A stretch of DNA of 64,000 nt, taken from positions 5,952,001-6,016,000 of the forward strand of contig NZ_SHKW01000001.1 of the NCBI RefSeq assembly GCF_004217555.1, written 5' to 3'. The notes below the pieces were generated by a model that worked only from the letters and a program-made list of their open reading frames with translations, ran no database searches and was not told the origin of the DNA. Shown here piece by piece: positions 52,133-61,687 of the stretch. Every line of letters starts with the position of its first letter. The first letter of the stretch is position 1. The translations under genes were made by a program, and so were the position numbers. The stretch comes from Edaphobacter modestus. GTDB lineage: Bacteria > Acidobacteriota > Terriglobia > Terriglobales > Acidobacteriaceae.

Positions 52133-52969
52133 ATGACGACTATATGGCTCGAAACCGCACCTAATGAATTCATCGAAGCATCTGGTATCAAATTCGCCTA
52201 TCGACGATTAGGGCCGCGCGAAGGTATGCCGCTGATCCTTTTACAACACTTCACAGGGACGATGGACTCTTGGGATCCCGCGGTCGTGAACGGTCTAGCA
52301 GCATCCCGCCCGGTGATCGTCTTTGACAACAGTGGCGTTGGGCAATCGAGCGGTAAGACCCCCGACAATGTGGCGCAAATGGTGACGGATGCCGAACAAT
52401 TCATCGCTGCCCTTGGATTCGCCAAAGTTGATCTGCTCGGATATTCACTGGGAGGATTCATTGCACAGAGCGTGGCCGCCAAGAAATCCGGCCTTGTGCG
52501 AAAACTCATCCTGGTTGGCACCGCTCCCCAGGGAGGGGAGGAGCATCTGCTCAAGGTGCTGAAGGAGGCATTTTCGCATAAGGAGGCGCCCGATACGCGC
52601 TTGCCCCTCTTCTTTACTTCCTCCGCGGCCAGCCAGGCTGCGGGCCGTGCGTTCCTGGAGCGCGCGAGCATGCGAACCGTGGATCGAGATCCGGAGAGCA
52701 ACAAGGCCGTCAGCGACCCGCAGGCCAAAGCACTGATTGATTGGTGCGCATCCAAAGATCCTGAAAACGCCATTCTTAATGCCATCGACCAACCTGTGCT
52801 GGTGGTGAGCGGGAGCGACGATACCATGCTTCCCGACGGGAATGCCTACTTCATGTTCAAGCATCTGAAGAAAGCACAGTTGATCTTATATCCCGACTCC
52901 GGGCATGGTGCGTTGTTCCAGTATTCGACGCTGTTTGTCGATCACGTTCTGCTTTTTCTGAACGACTAG
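52133..52969 (+). CDS. Alpha/beta-fold hydrolase
   Basis: A 278-residue hydrolase with nucleophile S105 in 'GYSLGG', acid Asp in 'VSGSDDTMLPD' (about 231) and His in 'PDSGHGALFQ' (about 259). The oxyanion loop is 'LQHFTGTMDSWD' in place of HG, and the cap is short. Similar to haloperoxidase/ester hydrolase-like enzymes; no signal peptide. It is the first full gene behind sigma-54 promoter D, followed 74 bases later by the third copy of the ~240-residue gene. Confidence 0.85.
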   Translation: MTTIWLETAPNEFIEASGIKFAYRRLGPREGMPLILLQHFTGTMDSWDPAVVNGLAASRPVIVFDNSGVGQSSGKTPDNVAQMVTDAEQFIAALGFAKVDLLGYSLGGFIAQSVAAKKSGLVRKLILVGTAPQGGEEHLLKVLKEAFSHKEAPDTRLPLFFTSSAASQAAGRAFLERASMRTVDRDPESNKAVSDPQAKALIDWCASKDPENAILNAIDQPVLVVSGSDDTMLPDGNAYFMFKHLKKAQLILYPDSGHGALFQYSTLFVDHVLLFLND

Positions 52970-53043
52970 AGCGCAGATGAACCGCAAAACAACGCGCTTG
53001 AACTGATGAAGTTCTCTGGCATCACCCAAAGGAGACCGAAAAC

Positions 53044-53757
53044 ATGAATTCACTTGCCGAACTTGCGATCGACGCCCATGGAGGCCTGGATCGCTGGAAA
53101 CAATTCGAAACGGTGTCGGCACATCTTGTGCAAGGTGGCGGACTGTGGCAGGTCAAGGGCCAAGTAGGTATGCTGGACGAAACCAACATCACGGTAGGCC
53201 TCCGCAGCGAATGGGCCTCGCATTCGCCCTTCGGAGTACCTGGTCGCAGATCCAGATTTGCACCCGGCAGGGTTGCTATTGAGACAGTCGATGGAACAGT
53301 TCTGGAGAACTGCGGGAGCCTCGCAAATCCTTTGCAGGGCACACGCTTGAGACGCCGTGGACCGACCTGCACTTGGCCTACTTTGCCGGCTACGCGATGT
53401 GGACGTACCTAAACATGCCTTTTGGGTTGGCTTGGCCGGGTGTGGTGTTTGAAGAACTGTCGCTGGAAAGAGAATGGCGAAAGCTGGCGGCGCCGGGAGG
53501 TCCACTTTCCCGATAGTATCGCCACCTACAGCTCCAAGCAGACTTTTTATATGGACAAACTTCGACTTTTGAAGCGACATGAGTACGATGTCGAGAGCTC
53601 TGGCGGCATACCGAGAGCGCATTATATCGACGCCTACGTAGAAGTGTCCGGGATCAAGTTTTCCGACTGTGCATCGCATCTTCGCCAACAAGACGCCAGC
53701 GTCAATCGAGAACCGCTTGTTGTGTCGATCGAGATTTCGAACATCCAGTTGAGCTAA
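53044..53757 (+). pseudogene. Conserved ~240-residue protein, paralogue 3, frameshifted
   Basis: Same family as 14952 and 30347: 'DAHGGLDRWKQFETVSAHLV', 'GGGLWQVKG', 'FGVPGRRSRFAPGRVAIETV'. A frameshift at about 53315 moves homology to 'SFAGHTLETPWTDLHLAYFA' and 'MWTYLNMPFGLAWPG', a second at about 53495 to 'FPDSIATYSSKQTFYMDKLR' and 'LLKRHEYDVESSGG', and a short double shift near 53670 spoils the 'FPT' strand before 'EPLVVSIEISNI'. AAAGGAG precedes the ATG. The gene body is complete but unreadable in one frame. Confidence 0.8.
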
Positions 53758-53958
53758 GGGTGCGGAAAAGAACAAGAAGAGGCCTGACCATCAGCAGATC
53801 ATCTCTTCTGATGTATGGGTCGAATCCTTCGGAAGGTTTAGACGCTCTTAATTTGACGATAAACCGAGTTTTTAGTTGAGGAATCCGAAAACTAGACACT
53901 TCGAATTACCCCTGAGGTTTTGCTAAAGAGTTTGAGCTTTTGAGAAAAGGGGATAGTG

Positions 53959-54576
53959 ATGGCGGAAGTGGATTCACAAAGGCAACAGGATGAGCTTCTC
54001 GCGAATGTTAAATTCGCTGCTCGTGCTCCAACTGATGACGTCCTCGTTGCCGCCGCCAAGTTAGGGGATCACCACGCCTTCGCGGAGCTATGGACGCGGC
54101 ACTCGAAGATAGCATTCAACATGGCCTATCGGATCACGGGAAACCGAGACGATGCGGAAGACACGATCCAGGATGCGTGGATGAAAGCCTATACGCATTT
54201 GAACACTTTCGATGGCAGGGCAAAATTCTCGACCTGGCTCACGCGAATCGCGATCAATTCGTCGCTTATGATACTTCGAAGGAAACGCTCTCACCCGGAG
54301 AGTTCCATGGAGATCACGGATGGTGATACCTGGCAGCCTTGGGAGATTGCAGATCAGACGAAGAACGTTGAAGAGCTTTATGCAAGGCACGAAAGAGTAG
54401 AGCGCTTAAGGCGAGCAATATGCTGTCTACAGCCCACTCTGCGAAATGTGGTTGAGATTCAACAATCCAATGATAGTTCGGTAAAGGAAGTTGCCGAGCT
54501 CGCCGGCATTTCTGTTGCTGCAACTAAGTCTCGTTTGTTACGCGCCAGAAAGATTCTGCGTGAAGCTTTGAAGTGA
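53959..54576 (+). CDS. ECF-type RNA polymerase sigma factor
   Basis: A 205-residue sigma-70-family protein. Region 2 at about 30-105 ('AFNMAYRITGNRDDAEDTIQ', 'DAWMKAYTHLNTFDGRAKFS', 'TWLTRIAINSSLMILRR'), region 4 at about 145-200 ('SVKEVAELAGISVAATKSRL', 'LRARKILREAL'). ATG 53959 with GGGG six bases upstream; GTG 53956 is possible. No anti-sigma gene follows, so its control is unknown. The previous gene is broken and lies 200 bases away, so this is a separate transcription unit. Confidence 0.9.
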   Translation: MAEVDSQRQQDELLANVKFAARAPTDDVLVAAAKLGDHHAFAELWTRHSKIAFNMAYRITGNRDDAEDTIQDAWMKAYTHLNTFDGRAKFSTWLTRIAINSSLMILRRKRSHPESSMEITDGDTWQPWEIADQTKNVEELYARHERVERLRRAICCLQPTLRNVVEIQQSNDSSVKEVAELAGISVAATKSRLLRARKILREALK

Positions 54577-54642
54577 AAGAATCTATCGCGTCGTAGGCGA
54601 TGCTGCAGCAGGGTGACCTGCGGAGAAGGATACCAGCCTTTT

Positions 54643-54840
54643 ATGAGTCCGCACACGCCAGACCCGCGAGAGAGAAGACATTGGGAGAGCGTACATATTT
54701 GCCCCAAATGCGATCATGTCCTGAATCTGGCGGAGATCGACCTCAAGACAATCACGACCGGAATCGTTTCATGTCTGAATTGTGATTGGTCGGGGCCAAT
54801 TGAAATTCAGATGATCGATGGGACGGCGCCACAAGCTTGA
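54643..54840 (+). CDS. Small zinc-ribbon-like protein
   Basis: Sixty-five residues with two CxxC pairs, 'HICPKCDHVLNL' and 'VSCLNCDWSG', spaced 25 residues apart as in zinc ribbons. Follows the sigma factor by 66 bases and may be co-transcribed. Not recognised beyond the metal motif. Confidence 0.6.
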   Translation: MSPHTPDPRERRHWESVHICPKCDHVLNLAEIDLKTITTGIVSCLNCDWSGPIEIQMIDGTAPQA

Positions 54841-54864
54841 CACAAGCGGAAATCGCTGCACCAG

Positions 54865-55310
54865 CTATGCCGAAATGCGGAGCAACAACTGCTTGTACTT
54901 GTTCACGTCCGATATCTTCCTCATGAAAGCTTTTACCAACTCGCTCGCAAGCTTCGATTCGTTGTCTGCCCGAGACACTAAATACGTCTTGAGACGCAGG
55001 TCTGGTTGCGCGAGCGGCCGGACCGTGACGCCGTTACGGGCCATGAGCAAAGCGCCCGCTTTGACAAGGAACGCAACCGCTGATCCATCGGCGACAAATG
55101 GAAATGCTTCTTCGGGAGCCGTGATGTGCTGGATTTTCGACGGACTAATGTTCTGCTGTTCCGCGGCGTGCAATACGGAGTCGTACAGCGGCGGTGCGGT
55201 CGGCGCTCAAACAGAATCCACCGCTGTCCGGCCATCATTTCCAAAGTGACGGAAGGATAACCCGCCAGTTCACGCCTCGCTTTCGGGTTTCGGAACTTCG
55301 TGCCGCCAGA
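54865..55310 (-). pseudogene. LysR-family regulator, C-terminal fragment
   Basis: 'ARRELAGYPSVTLEMMAGQR' and 'WILFERRPHRR' (one frame) join, after a frameshift at about 55170, to 'ITAPEEAFPFVADGSAVAFL' and 'VRPLAQPDLRLKTYLVSRAD'. This is the second half of a LysR effector-binding domain. The helix-turn-helix is missing. Confidence 0.7.
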
Positions 55311-55674
55311 TTCTGCACTGCTATACGGACTGGCTGGCGTGATTTCCGTCATCGCTCTTGCCGGTCTACTCCGTCGGGTAGAGGCAGACACGAGCAAGCT
55401 CGGAATTGCAATCACAGGAGGGGCTTTGCTGCTCATGCCGCTTCTCGCCCGAAAGAAGCGCGCGGTTGCAGAGCAGACTGGCAACAAGGCATTGCGCGCC
55501 GACGCGGTGCAATCCGCCACCTGCGCCTATCTGGCTGCGCTCACGCTTGCCGGTCTTCTTCTGCGGTCTACCTTCGGCCTTCGCTGGCTCGACCAGGTAG
55601 CGGCTCTTCTGGCTGTGCCCATATTGATCGTGGAAGGCAGACGTGCCCGAAAGGGCCAGACCTGTTCTTGCTGA
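55300..55674 (+). pseudogene. Cation-efflux (CDF-like) transporter, C-terminal fragment
   Basis: 'TSKLGIAITGGALLLMPLLA' with 'KALRADAVQSATCAYLAALT' and 'WLDQVAALLAVPILIVEGRR' matches the last helices of a short CDF-type family with metal-binding Asp in 'ADAVQS' and 'LDQV'. It ends 'KGQTCSC'. The first two or three helices are lost at the junction with the LysR fragment. Confidence 0.65.
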
Positions 55675-56711
55675 GTTGTAATTCGTCTGCCTCCTGAAAA
55701 GGCATCATTCGTTCTCAAAACGGCACGATTCAGACCGTGCGGCAAATCCCCGTCAGATATCCGTCGCGGAGGACTAGCGCCCGATGGTCCCGTCGAGTTC
55801 GTAACGGTCTCGGAACGTCTCCTGCCGCCTTCGCGGGAGGGGTTCAGGGGAAGGAACGAGACTAGAAAGAAACAGAATCTCGATCGCTGGCACTAGTTCC
55901 GAGTAGCCGATCGGTCGGACGAAACCGCGATCTGACCTTCAGCCGTCTGGATGAGTGTCTCGGGCTGTTCCGTCATTCGAGACTAGAATCGAATGCGAGT
56001 TCCAACTATGAACGTGCTGATTGGGCTGTAGTCTTTACATATCTTTGATGGATTGTTCAGAAGAAGCATAACGACATACGCACCATGTGCAAATCGCTCG
56101 GAGTCGTTCCGCAATCTCATGAGTGAAACCCTTTGGGCGGAATCATCGACTCTAACAACCCTGTCGTCCATAACTCTGACACGTTCCTTGCCGCTTTATG
56201 CTGTTCGATGGTTCAATACACTTATTGCGTAGACTCCTTTCCATTCTATTGTTGGCCGTCTTCGGCCTCCCGCTTGTCTCTCCGCTGTTCGCGTTGAGCA
56301 CGAGCGACGTGACGCGCCTGCCCGCGTGTTGCCGTCGCGATGGGAAGCATCACTGCATGGGATGGCTGATCGAAGCAATCTGACGCAGCAGGTAACGCAG
56401 TTCAACGCACCGGCTGAAAAGTGCCCCACTGCCCGTCCGCTCTTGTCGCCACGCACTCCGAACTCCTGGCTCTCCCAATAACAGACGCTGTTTTCGCTTC
56501 GCTCGTCAGCCACCCTACGGGCGTGGCACAGACAGAGTCAATGCGGCGCATTTCGCGTGATCGTTCTCGTCAGAAGCGTGGACCGCCCTCCCTCCTCGGC
56601 TAATCCCTGTCCTTTGGTACTGTCTTTTCCGGTCTCTTTCGAGCCGTTAAGCGTGCACCGCCAGTGTCTGGATTCCGACAAGTCACATTCCTGTGACGAG
56701 GAGGTCGCTTC
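55675..56711. other. Gene-poor kilobase
   Basis: Only short unsupported frames. One minus-strand frame ending at 55983 finishes 'SPISTFIVGTRIRF', which looks like the last strand of an outer-membrane barrel, but nothing upstream supports it. Confidence 0.4.
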
Positions 56712-57245
56712 ATGCGCCGTATTATTGCCTGCCTCATTTTCCTTGGATTGCTTTGCAGTCCAATCGCCCACGCTGCGATCTCGGCCAGGTTCACGGTGTT
56801 GTCCACGATCCACAGCACCGCCCCATCGCGGGAGTTCACATCGAACTGCACGCGGCCACCTCTGCATTCACCAAGACCGCGGTCACTGGCCAGGATGGCT
56901 CCTTTCCATTCCGGCGGTTCCGCTCGGCGACTATGTCGTTACGGTGCCTCAAGCCGGCTTCGTCAGTGTCCGCCAAACTCTCGCGCTCGCCTCGGATACC
57001 TCACCCATCCTGCACTTCGAACTACAACTCGGAGCTGTGCAGCAAACCGTAACTGTCACGACCGAAACCAACGCCGCCAATGTCAACACCGTCACCCCAA
57101 CCACCCTCATCAGTCGCGAAGACATCGCCCAAAACCCCCGGTGCCGACCGCACCAACTCCCTTGCCATGATTACTGACTTCACGCCTGGCGCCTACATCA
57201 CCCACGACATGCTCCACATGCGTGGAGGCCACCAGGTCAGTTGGC
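56712..57245 (+). pseudogene. TonB-dependent receptor, N-terminal fragment, frameshifted
   Basis: Signal peptide MRRIIACLIFLGLLCSPIAH, then in the next frame 'LGQVHGVVHDPQHRPIAGVH' (carboxypeptidase-like domain), then 'PLGDYVVTVPQAGFVSVRQT' and 'TVTTETNAANVNTVTPTTL', then 'PGADRTNSLAMITDFTPGAY' and 'HDMLHMRGGHQVSWL' (plug). Three frameshifts in 530 bases and loss of the barrel. Joined to a PadR fragment at about 57240. Confidence 0.8.
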
Positions 57246-57506
57246 TCTTCGAAATCTGACGCATCACGGTATCGCATAGGCCTAGGAAGTCTCTATCCGC
57301 TCTTGCATAGCTTAGAGCGCGGCGGTCTGCTGAAGTCTGCCCTCAAGAATGTTGGAGGTCGCAAGCGACGGGTTTACAAGATCACTCCTGTTGGCAAGAA
57401 GGTTTTAGATAAGGCCAAAGCCAAAGTCGACGAACTGCACCACGAACTTCATGAAGAACATCCACGGAAGATATCGCCCTTTGGCGACGGCTCCGCGTCA
57501 ATCTAA
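57246..57506 (+). pseudogene. PadR-family regulator, N-terminally truncated
   Basis: 'RIGLGSLYPLLHSLERGGLL' and 'GGRKRRVYKITPVGKKVLD' are the wing and helix of PadR regulators. The first helices, including 'LxxLxxGPxHGY', are missing and replaced by receptor sequence. The open frame borrows an ATG at 57222 from the fused region. Confidence 0.7.
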
Positions 57507-57549
57507 ATTCCAAACCGAATCGGCTCAGCCAAAACCGGGCTGTTCAGCT

Positions 57550-58743
57550 TTAGTGGCCTCCTCCAATTTTGCCTATGCCGATTCCAATTACGTAAGTTAC
57601 GATCCCTTCAACTGCCCCAACAATCGTCATTTCAAGACCACTACTCCACCAGGAGCGAATAGTAATCAGAGACTTCGCGGCACCTACGGCGAAATGTGCG
57701 ACCAGTGAGACGATCGCGGCAACAATCACTGCCGGAATCCCCGCCATAAAGAAGAATGGAATAATCGGGATCAACGCTCCTACCGCAGTGGAGAGCGCTC
57801 CTGAGACAGCGGAGACCAGCGGTTTGCTGAGTCCTTCTTCGGTTGTATTCAGACGCTCACGCGCAAGCGCCTTGATTAGTTGCTCCTTATTCTTCGCTAA
57901 ATGCTCGACATAGCGTTCTGCATCTTCTTCCGGGAGTCCCCGAATTTGATAGCTGAGAGAAAGCACCTCGCGGGCCTCAGCTTCGTTATCCTCAACGGCC
58001 TCCCGCTCCCTTGCAAACTCGGCCTCGAAGATCTCCCGCTCGCTCTTCGCGGCAAGATACGCGCCAGATCCCATGGAGAGCGCGCTAGCCACCATACCAG
58101 CCAAACCGGCAATGAGAACAAAATGGCTGTTGCCCAGTGTCGCCCCCGAGACGCCGGAGACGATACCGAAGATAGAGCCAAGCCCATCGTTGATGCCGTA
58201 GATGGTATCGCCCACCCAGCCTGCCGCTTGCGGATGGCCTTCCTTGCGGTCGTTCAGCAGACTATCGAGCGCTTCCTGCGACTGCTCAGGAGTCATTGCA
58301 GGCAGCGGACGTCGCGAGCGGATGAGATTTCCCAGAGTCTGATAATGCTCTCGTTCGTCGGCGATCACTTCCTTGAGAATCGCAATGCTTGGTTCGTCGC
58401 CGAGCGCCTTCAACTGCTTGCCGTATCTGGCAATGTCGCGCCCCTCGTCGATCTCCAGGCGGCGCAGGGCAAGGTCCGCTCCGCCTATCCGCGTTGCCAG
58501 AGATTCGGCCTGTCCGGATTCACCACCCGTGTACTGGGGCGTCTGTCCACCGAGTTCCAGAATGCGTCCAGCCCAAAGGCCGGCATGATGCTTTTCTGCA
58601 GCGGCCAGACCTCGTAAAGCGTTCCGCCGCTGTGGATCAGTCTCTCCTTTGGCCAGCGCCGAATAGGTGTGATGACCTTCCATCTCCGCTTGCCAGTTGG
58701 CCTCCAGCGCTGCGAGTAGTCTCTTATTGTCCGAATCGGTCAT
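57550..58743 (-). CDS. mbfA: MbfA-like membrane ferritin / VIT1-type metal exporter
   Basis: A 397-residue fusion: ferritin-like (erythrin) domain at about 1-150 with Glu/His ligands in 'MEGHHTYSALA', 'AAEKHHAGLWA' and 'VIADEREHYQTL', and a CCC1/VIT1 transporter domain at about 165-397 with five helices ('GDTIYGINDGLGSIFGIVSG' in part, 'VASALSMGSGAYLAAKSERE' in part). MbfA exports iron across the inner membrane under peroxide or iron stress. ATG 58743 has GAGGGAGAG upstream; eight codons before it are also open. Last gene of the minus-strand redox cluster. Confidence 0.88.
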   Translation of the reverse strand: MTDSDNKRLLAALEANWQAEMEGHHTYSALAKGETDPQRRNALRGLAAAEKHHAGLWAGRILELGGQTPQYTGGESGQAESLATRIGGADLALRRLEIDEGRDIARYGKQLKALGDEPSIAILKEVIADEREHYQTLGNLIRSRRPLPAMTPEQSQEALDSLLNDRKEGHPQAAGWVGDTIYGINDGLGSIFGIVSGVSGATLGNSHFVLIAGLAGMVASALSMGSGAYLAAKSEREIFEAEFAREREAVEDNEAEAREVLSLSYQIRGLPEEDAERYVEHLAKNKEQLIKALARERLNTTEEGLSKPLVSAVSGALSTAVGALIPIIPFFFMAGIPAVIVAAIVSLVAHFAVGAAKSLITIRSWWSSGLEMTIVGAVEGIVTYVIGIGIGKIGGGH

Positions 58744-58785
58744 CGTCTCTCCCTCGGGTCTGAGCAAATATCAATATTTGACTGC

Positions 58786-59619
58786 CTATTCGACCTCCGA
58801 TTTTCTTCCCCAATCGAAGCGTCTGCCGAGAATTCCCTTGACGATCAGGTGATCGGTCGCTGCTGTGGGCCCCACGCCGACACCAATATTTATCTCCCAC
58901 TTGGGAGAGACATTCAGGTCTGTTACCGCAAAGATCTGCTGCTGTTGGGCATGTAGTGGATCGAAGGCTCCAATGCGCCCATAGTCCGCGTAGTATTCGA
59001 GGCCACCGCTGATCTGACGAGTGAAGTCGTAGCTGACCTTGAATCCGGGTGAGAAGCCGAGTCCTTGTATTACATCCGGACCGTGCCAGGTACGTTCAAG
59101 CGCCGGATTGAAGGCGAGGTACCAGCGCCCGAGGGTCTTATCGATGATGGGACGGATTTCCCATGTCCAGGTGTCCGGAGAATAGACGGCTCTTTGATAA
59201 CCGACCTCGGTCGAAAGACTGAGCCCCACCGGGAGATGCCAACTATCCGGCGCCCTTACCCGCGGCCGGATATGGTCTCCGACCCACTGGACTCCTTGTC
59301 CGTCCTGCTCACTGGTGAAGACGTAGAAACCAATCTCTGCCCAGTTGTTGATCCCTTGCGTGAGTTCGAGGGTCTCGTGCTCCTGGTGGTTGGTTGGATA
59401 CACACCGTCGATCGTCTTAGTCTGGCCGGACACTGTGTAGTTCGAGTGCAATTCGACCATTAGATTCTTGGGCGCGACCGTGTCTGCGCCATAGACCTGA
59501 ATTTCGTAGTTTCCCTGAGCGTGTGCAACTCTTGAGCACAAGAGCAAACAGGCAACCATAATAAGCAGCAGGCTGAAAGAGCGGAACAATTGTTGGGCCT
59601 TCCAAAAATAACTACGCAT
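58786..59619 (-). CDS. Outer-membrane beta-barrel protein, unknown substrate
   Basis: A 277-residue exported protein, signal peptide 'LLLIMVACLLLCSRVAHAQ'. Mature part is rich in amphipathic strands ('VAPKNLMVELHSNYTVSG', 'GFKVSYDFTRQISGGLEYYA', 'WEINIGVGVGPTAATDHLIV') and looks like a transporter-type barrel similar in style to the MetA-pathway outer-membrane proteins. It overlaps the multicopper oxidase gene by eight bases, so they are co-transcribed. Confidence 0.75.
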   Translation of the reverse strand: MRSYFWKAQQLFRSFSLLLIMVACLLLCSRVAHAQGNYEIQVYGADTVAPKNLMVELHSNYTVSGQTKTIDGVYPTNHQEHETLELTQGINNWAEIGFYVFTSEQDGQGVQWVGDHIRPRVRAPDSWHLPVGLSLSTEVGYQRAVYSPDTWTWEIRPIIDKTLGRWYLAFNPALERTWHGPDVIQGLGFSPGFKVSYDFTRQISGGLEYYADYGRIGAFDPLHAQQQQIFAVTDLNVSPKWEINIGVGVGPTAATDHLIVKGILGRRFDWGRKSEVE

Positions 59620-60964
59620 AGCGAAATACCATCATGAAACCTCTGTCCATATGATCCTGTTGGTGACAATGGAAGAGCGTCCTACCTGGATTGTCTGCGA
59701 CAAACTCAACCTCAGCCGTGCTCTTTGCGGGAACGAGTACGACATCTTTCCTCAAACCGCGCATCTCTGGGGTTCCGCCCAACTTGCGCACTTCGAACGT
59801 GTGGCGGTGCAGATGCATCGGGTGATCGTCTGCACTCAGATTCTTCAACACAAGCCGATAGCGTTGTCCTGTTTTGAGGATCGGCTCGTCGGTCTGAGGA
59901 TAGGATTTTCCGTTAATCCTCCAGAGTTCCTCGTTGCCATGCCCCTGAAATTTTGAGTCGAAGACAAGATCGATACTAACGATCTCGTTTCCGCGCGGGT
60001 TTGGCCCGCCCGAGGTTGCGAACTGACGATAGTCCCAGACGAGATCGTTCGGCTGTTTCCAGACTGGCTCGCCAGTCGCACCTGCGTACTCGATCACAAT
60101 TCCCATGCCAGCTGCCTGAACGTGCTTCCGCACCTCTCCAAGCACCCAAACTCCCGGAGCATTCATCTCAACCAACGCAGTCACTCTTTCGGCGGGCGCG
60201 AGGCGAAGCATTGGAACGGTCCGAGGTTGCGGTACGGGATTGCCGTCCAGAGCGACGACGTGGAAGCTGTGGCCCGCGAGTGCAACCCAATGAACCTCAG
60301 TGGGGCTTGAGTTGAGAACGTGCATCAGGACGCGCTCCCCCTGCTTGACACGCACCGGATCGCCGGCCCCCAGCATTTTCCCATTGATGGTCGAGACGTC
60401 GTACACCGGATTCATGGAGCCATCATCCCCGCCGAACATATGACCGCCCCAATCATGGAGTCCGAGAAACACCTCCCGGTCGTAGTGTCCCGCGTTCTCG
60501 CGTGGCTCGATCATGAGAAAACCATGCTGGCCGCCGTACTGCGCTTTGCCTAGGTCCTTGCCCGCAAAGGTGTGGGTGTGGAACCAACGAAATCCGGGCG
60601 GATAGGGCTTCAAGGTATATCGGGCCGTCGCCCCTGGAGCGATCATCGGTGTGCCCTCTTCCATTGCCCCATCGATCTGCGACGGAAGAAACAGACCGTG
60701 CCAGTGGACCACTTCTGGGTCGGCGGTAAGGTTGCGGACCTCGACTGTTTGTTCCTGCCCCTGGCGCATACGGAGAAGAGGGCCGGGAACCTGGCCGTTG
60801 TATGCAACTGTGCGGAAGTGGTGTTTAGGAGAGGCCTCGAGCGTGTATGGAGCGATCTCAAGTGTGACATCCGGAGTAAGACTCGCTCCGGATGCTGCTC
60901 TCAGAAGGACGGACCCCGCGGCCATGCCTGAAAGCTGTGTGAAGCGTCTTCGAGTCAGCATCAT
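59612..60964 (-). CDS. Tat-exported multicopper oxidase
   Basis: A 450-residue cupredoxin oxidase with twin-arginine signal 'LTRRRFTQLSGMAAG'. Copper ligands: H87/H89 ('HWHG'), H129/H131 ('FHTHTF'), 'HPMHLHRHTFEV' (about 397), and H432-C433-H434 with H438 ('HCHQQDHMDRGF'). Phe443 stands at the axial position of the type 1 copper, suggesting a high redox potential. Candidate substrates are Cu(I), Fe(II), Mn(II) or phenols. The neighbours (cytochrome c fusion and MbfA) favour metal handling, by inference. Confidence 0.9.
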   Translation of the reverse strand: MMLTRRRFTQLSGMAAGSVLLRAASGASLTPDVTLEIAPYTLEASPKHHFRTVAYNGQVPGPLLRMRQGQEQTVEVRNLTADPEVVHWHGLFLPSQIDGAMEEGTPMIAPGATARYTLKPYPPGFRWFHTHTFAGKDLGKAQYGGQHGFLMIEPRENAGHYDREVFLGLHDWGGHMFGGDDGSMNPVYDVSTINGKMLGAGDPVRVKQGERVLMHVLNSSPTEVHWVALAGHSFHVVALDGNPVPQPRTVPMLRLAPAERVTALVEMNAPGVWVLGEVRKHVQAAGMGIVIEYAGATGEPVWKQPNDLVWDYRQFATSGGPNPRGNEIVSIDLVFDSKFQGHGNEELWRINGKSYPQTDEPILKTGQRYRLVLKNLSADDHPMHLHRHTFEVRKLGGTPEMRGLRKDVVLVPAKSTAEVEFVADNPGRTLFHCHQQDHMDRGFMMVFRYA

Positions 60965-61114
60965 TGACTATCCTTGCTTGTCTATAACATCAGAAGTCTG
61001 GAAACGGGTGGGTTGGAGCAGACACAGTTCCCAACACCGAGGAATAGCTGTTCATCCGCGTCGGATATCGGTTGGATGTGCTATCGCAGGAGTTTGGCTC
61101 ATAGGAATAGCTTG
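60965..61114. other. Spacer within the minus-strand redox cluster
   Basis: One hundred and fifty bases between yceI and the multicopper oxidase gene. An internal promoter is possible but not recognised. Confidence 0.3.
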
Positions 61115-61687
61115 CTAGTTTGAAAGGTGGCCAACGAGGGTCAGATTGACATCGACCTCTTTGGCAACTTTGAGGATGAAGACGCTCGGGTCTTTCAATC
61201 CCCACTTGACGTAAGGCACGATGAAGTGAGTTTTGGCGGTGCAGTTTGCTCCGTCGATGTGGATCTGCATTGGAACCGTTAGATTATGGGATGTGCCGTG
61301 GAGCGTGAAGGTTCCGGTAACCTGTATCGTCGAGTCGCCAGTAGGAGTGATCATGCCCTGGTAGCTTTGCGGAACAAAAGACACGTCTGCAAAGTGAGGT
61401 GCGTCCAGCACGGTGTCCGTCATCTTTTTGTCCCGAGAGTCATTTCCAGTTTTTCCACTGCCAGCCGCCACAACCACAGAGCCTGACATCTGCGGGGCCG
61501 AGCGATCAAAGTCGATCGATCCATTTTTCACATGGAATGTCCCGTGTGTCCCGTGGTCAGAGCCGCCAAGCGTAAAGCTTACGTCGCTCGATTCGGGACT
61601 AACGGTAAAGGTCTGGTGCTGGGCGAGCAGGGAAGATGCGAAGAGCAGCGGAAGCGCAACAACGAACGAGCGGACAAAGGTCTTCAT
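61115..61687 (-). CDS. YceI-family periplasmic protein
   Basis: A 190-residue protein with signal peptide 'MKTFVRSFVVALPLLFASSL' and the YceI lipocalin-like pattern: 'DVSFTLGG', 'IDFDRSAPQMSGSV', 'DSRDKKMTDTVLDAPHFADV', 'VTGTFTLHGTSHNLTVPMQI', 'DPSVFILKVAKEVDVNLTLVG'. YceI proteins bind isoprenoid quinone-like lipids. ATG 61687 overlaps the TAA of the gene upstream (TAATG) and has GGAGA in place. Longer in-frame starts lie inside that gene. Confidence 0.85.
   Translation of the reverse strand: MKTFVRSFVVALPLLFASSLLAQHQTFTVSPESSDVSFTLGGSDHGTHGTFHVKNGSIDFDRSAPQMSGSVVVAAGSGKTGNDSRDKKMTDTVLDAPHFADVSFVPQSYQGMITPTGDSTIQVTGTFTLHGTSHNLTVPMQIHIDGANCTAKTHFIVPYVKWGLKDPSVFILKVAKEVDVNLTLVGHLSN

Noticed and set aside
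57901..58617. 238-codon plus-strand frame opposite mbfA
   Set aside because: Antisense shadow of a conserved metal transporter gene.
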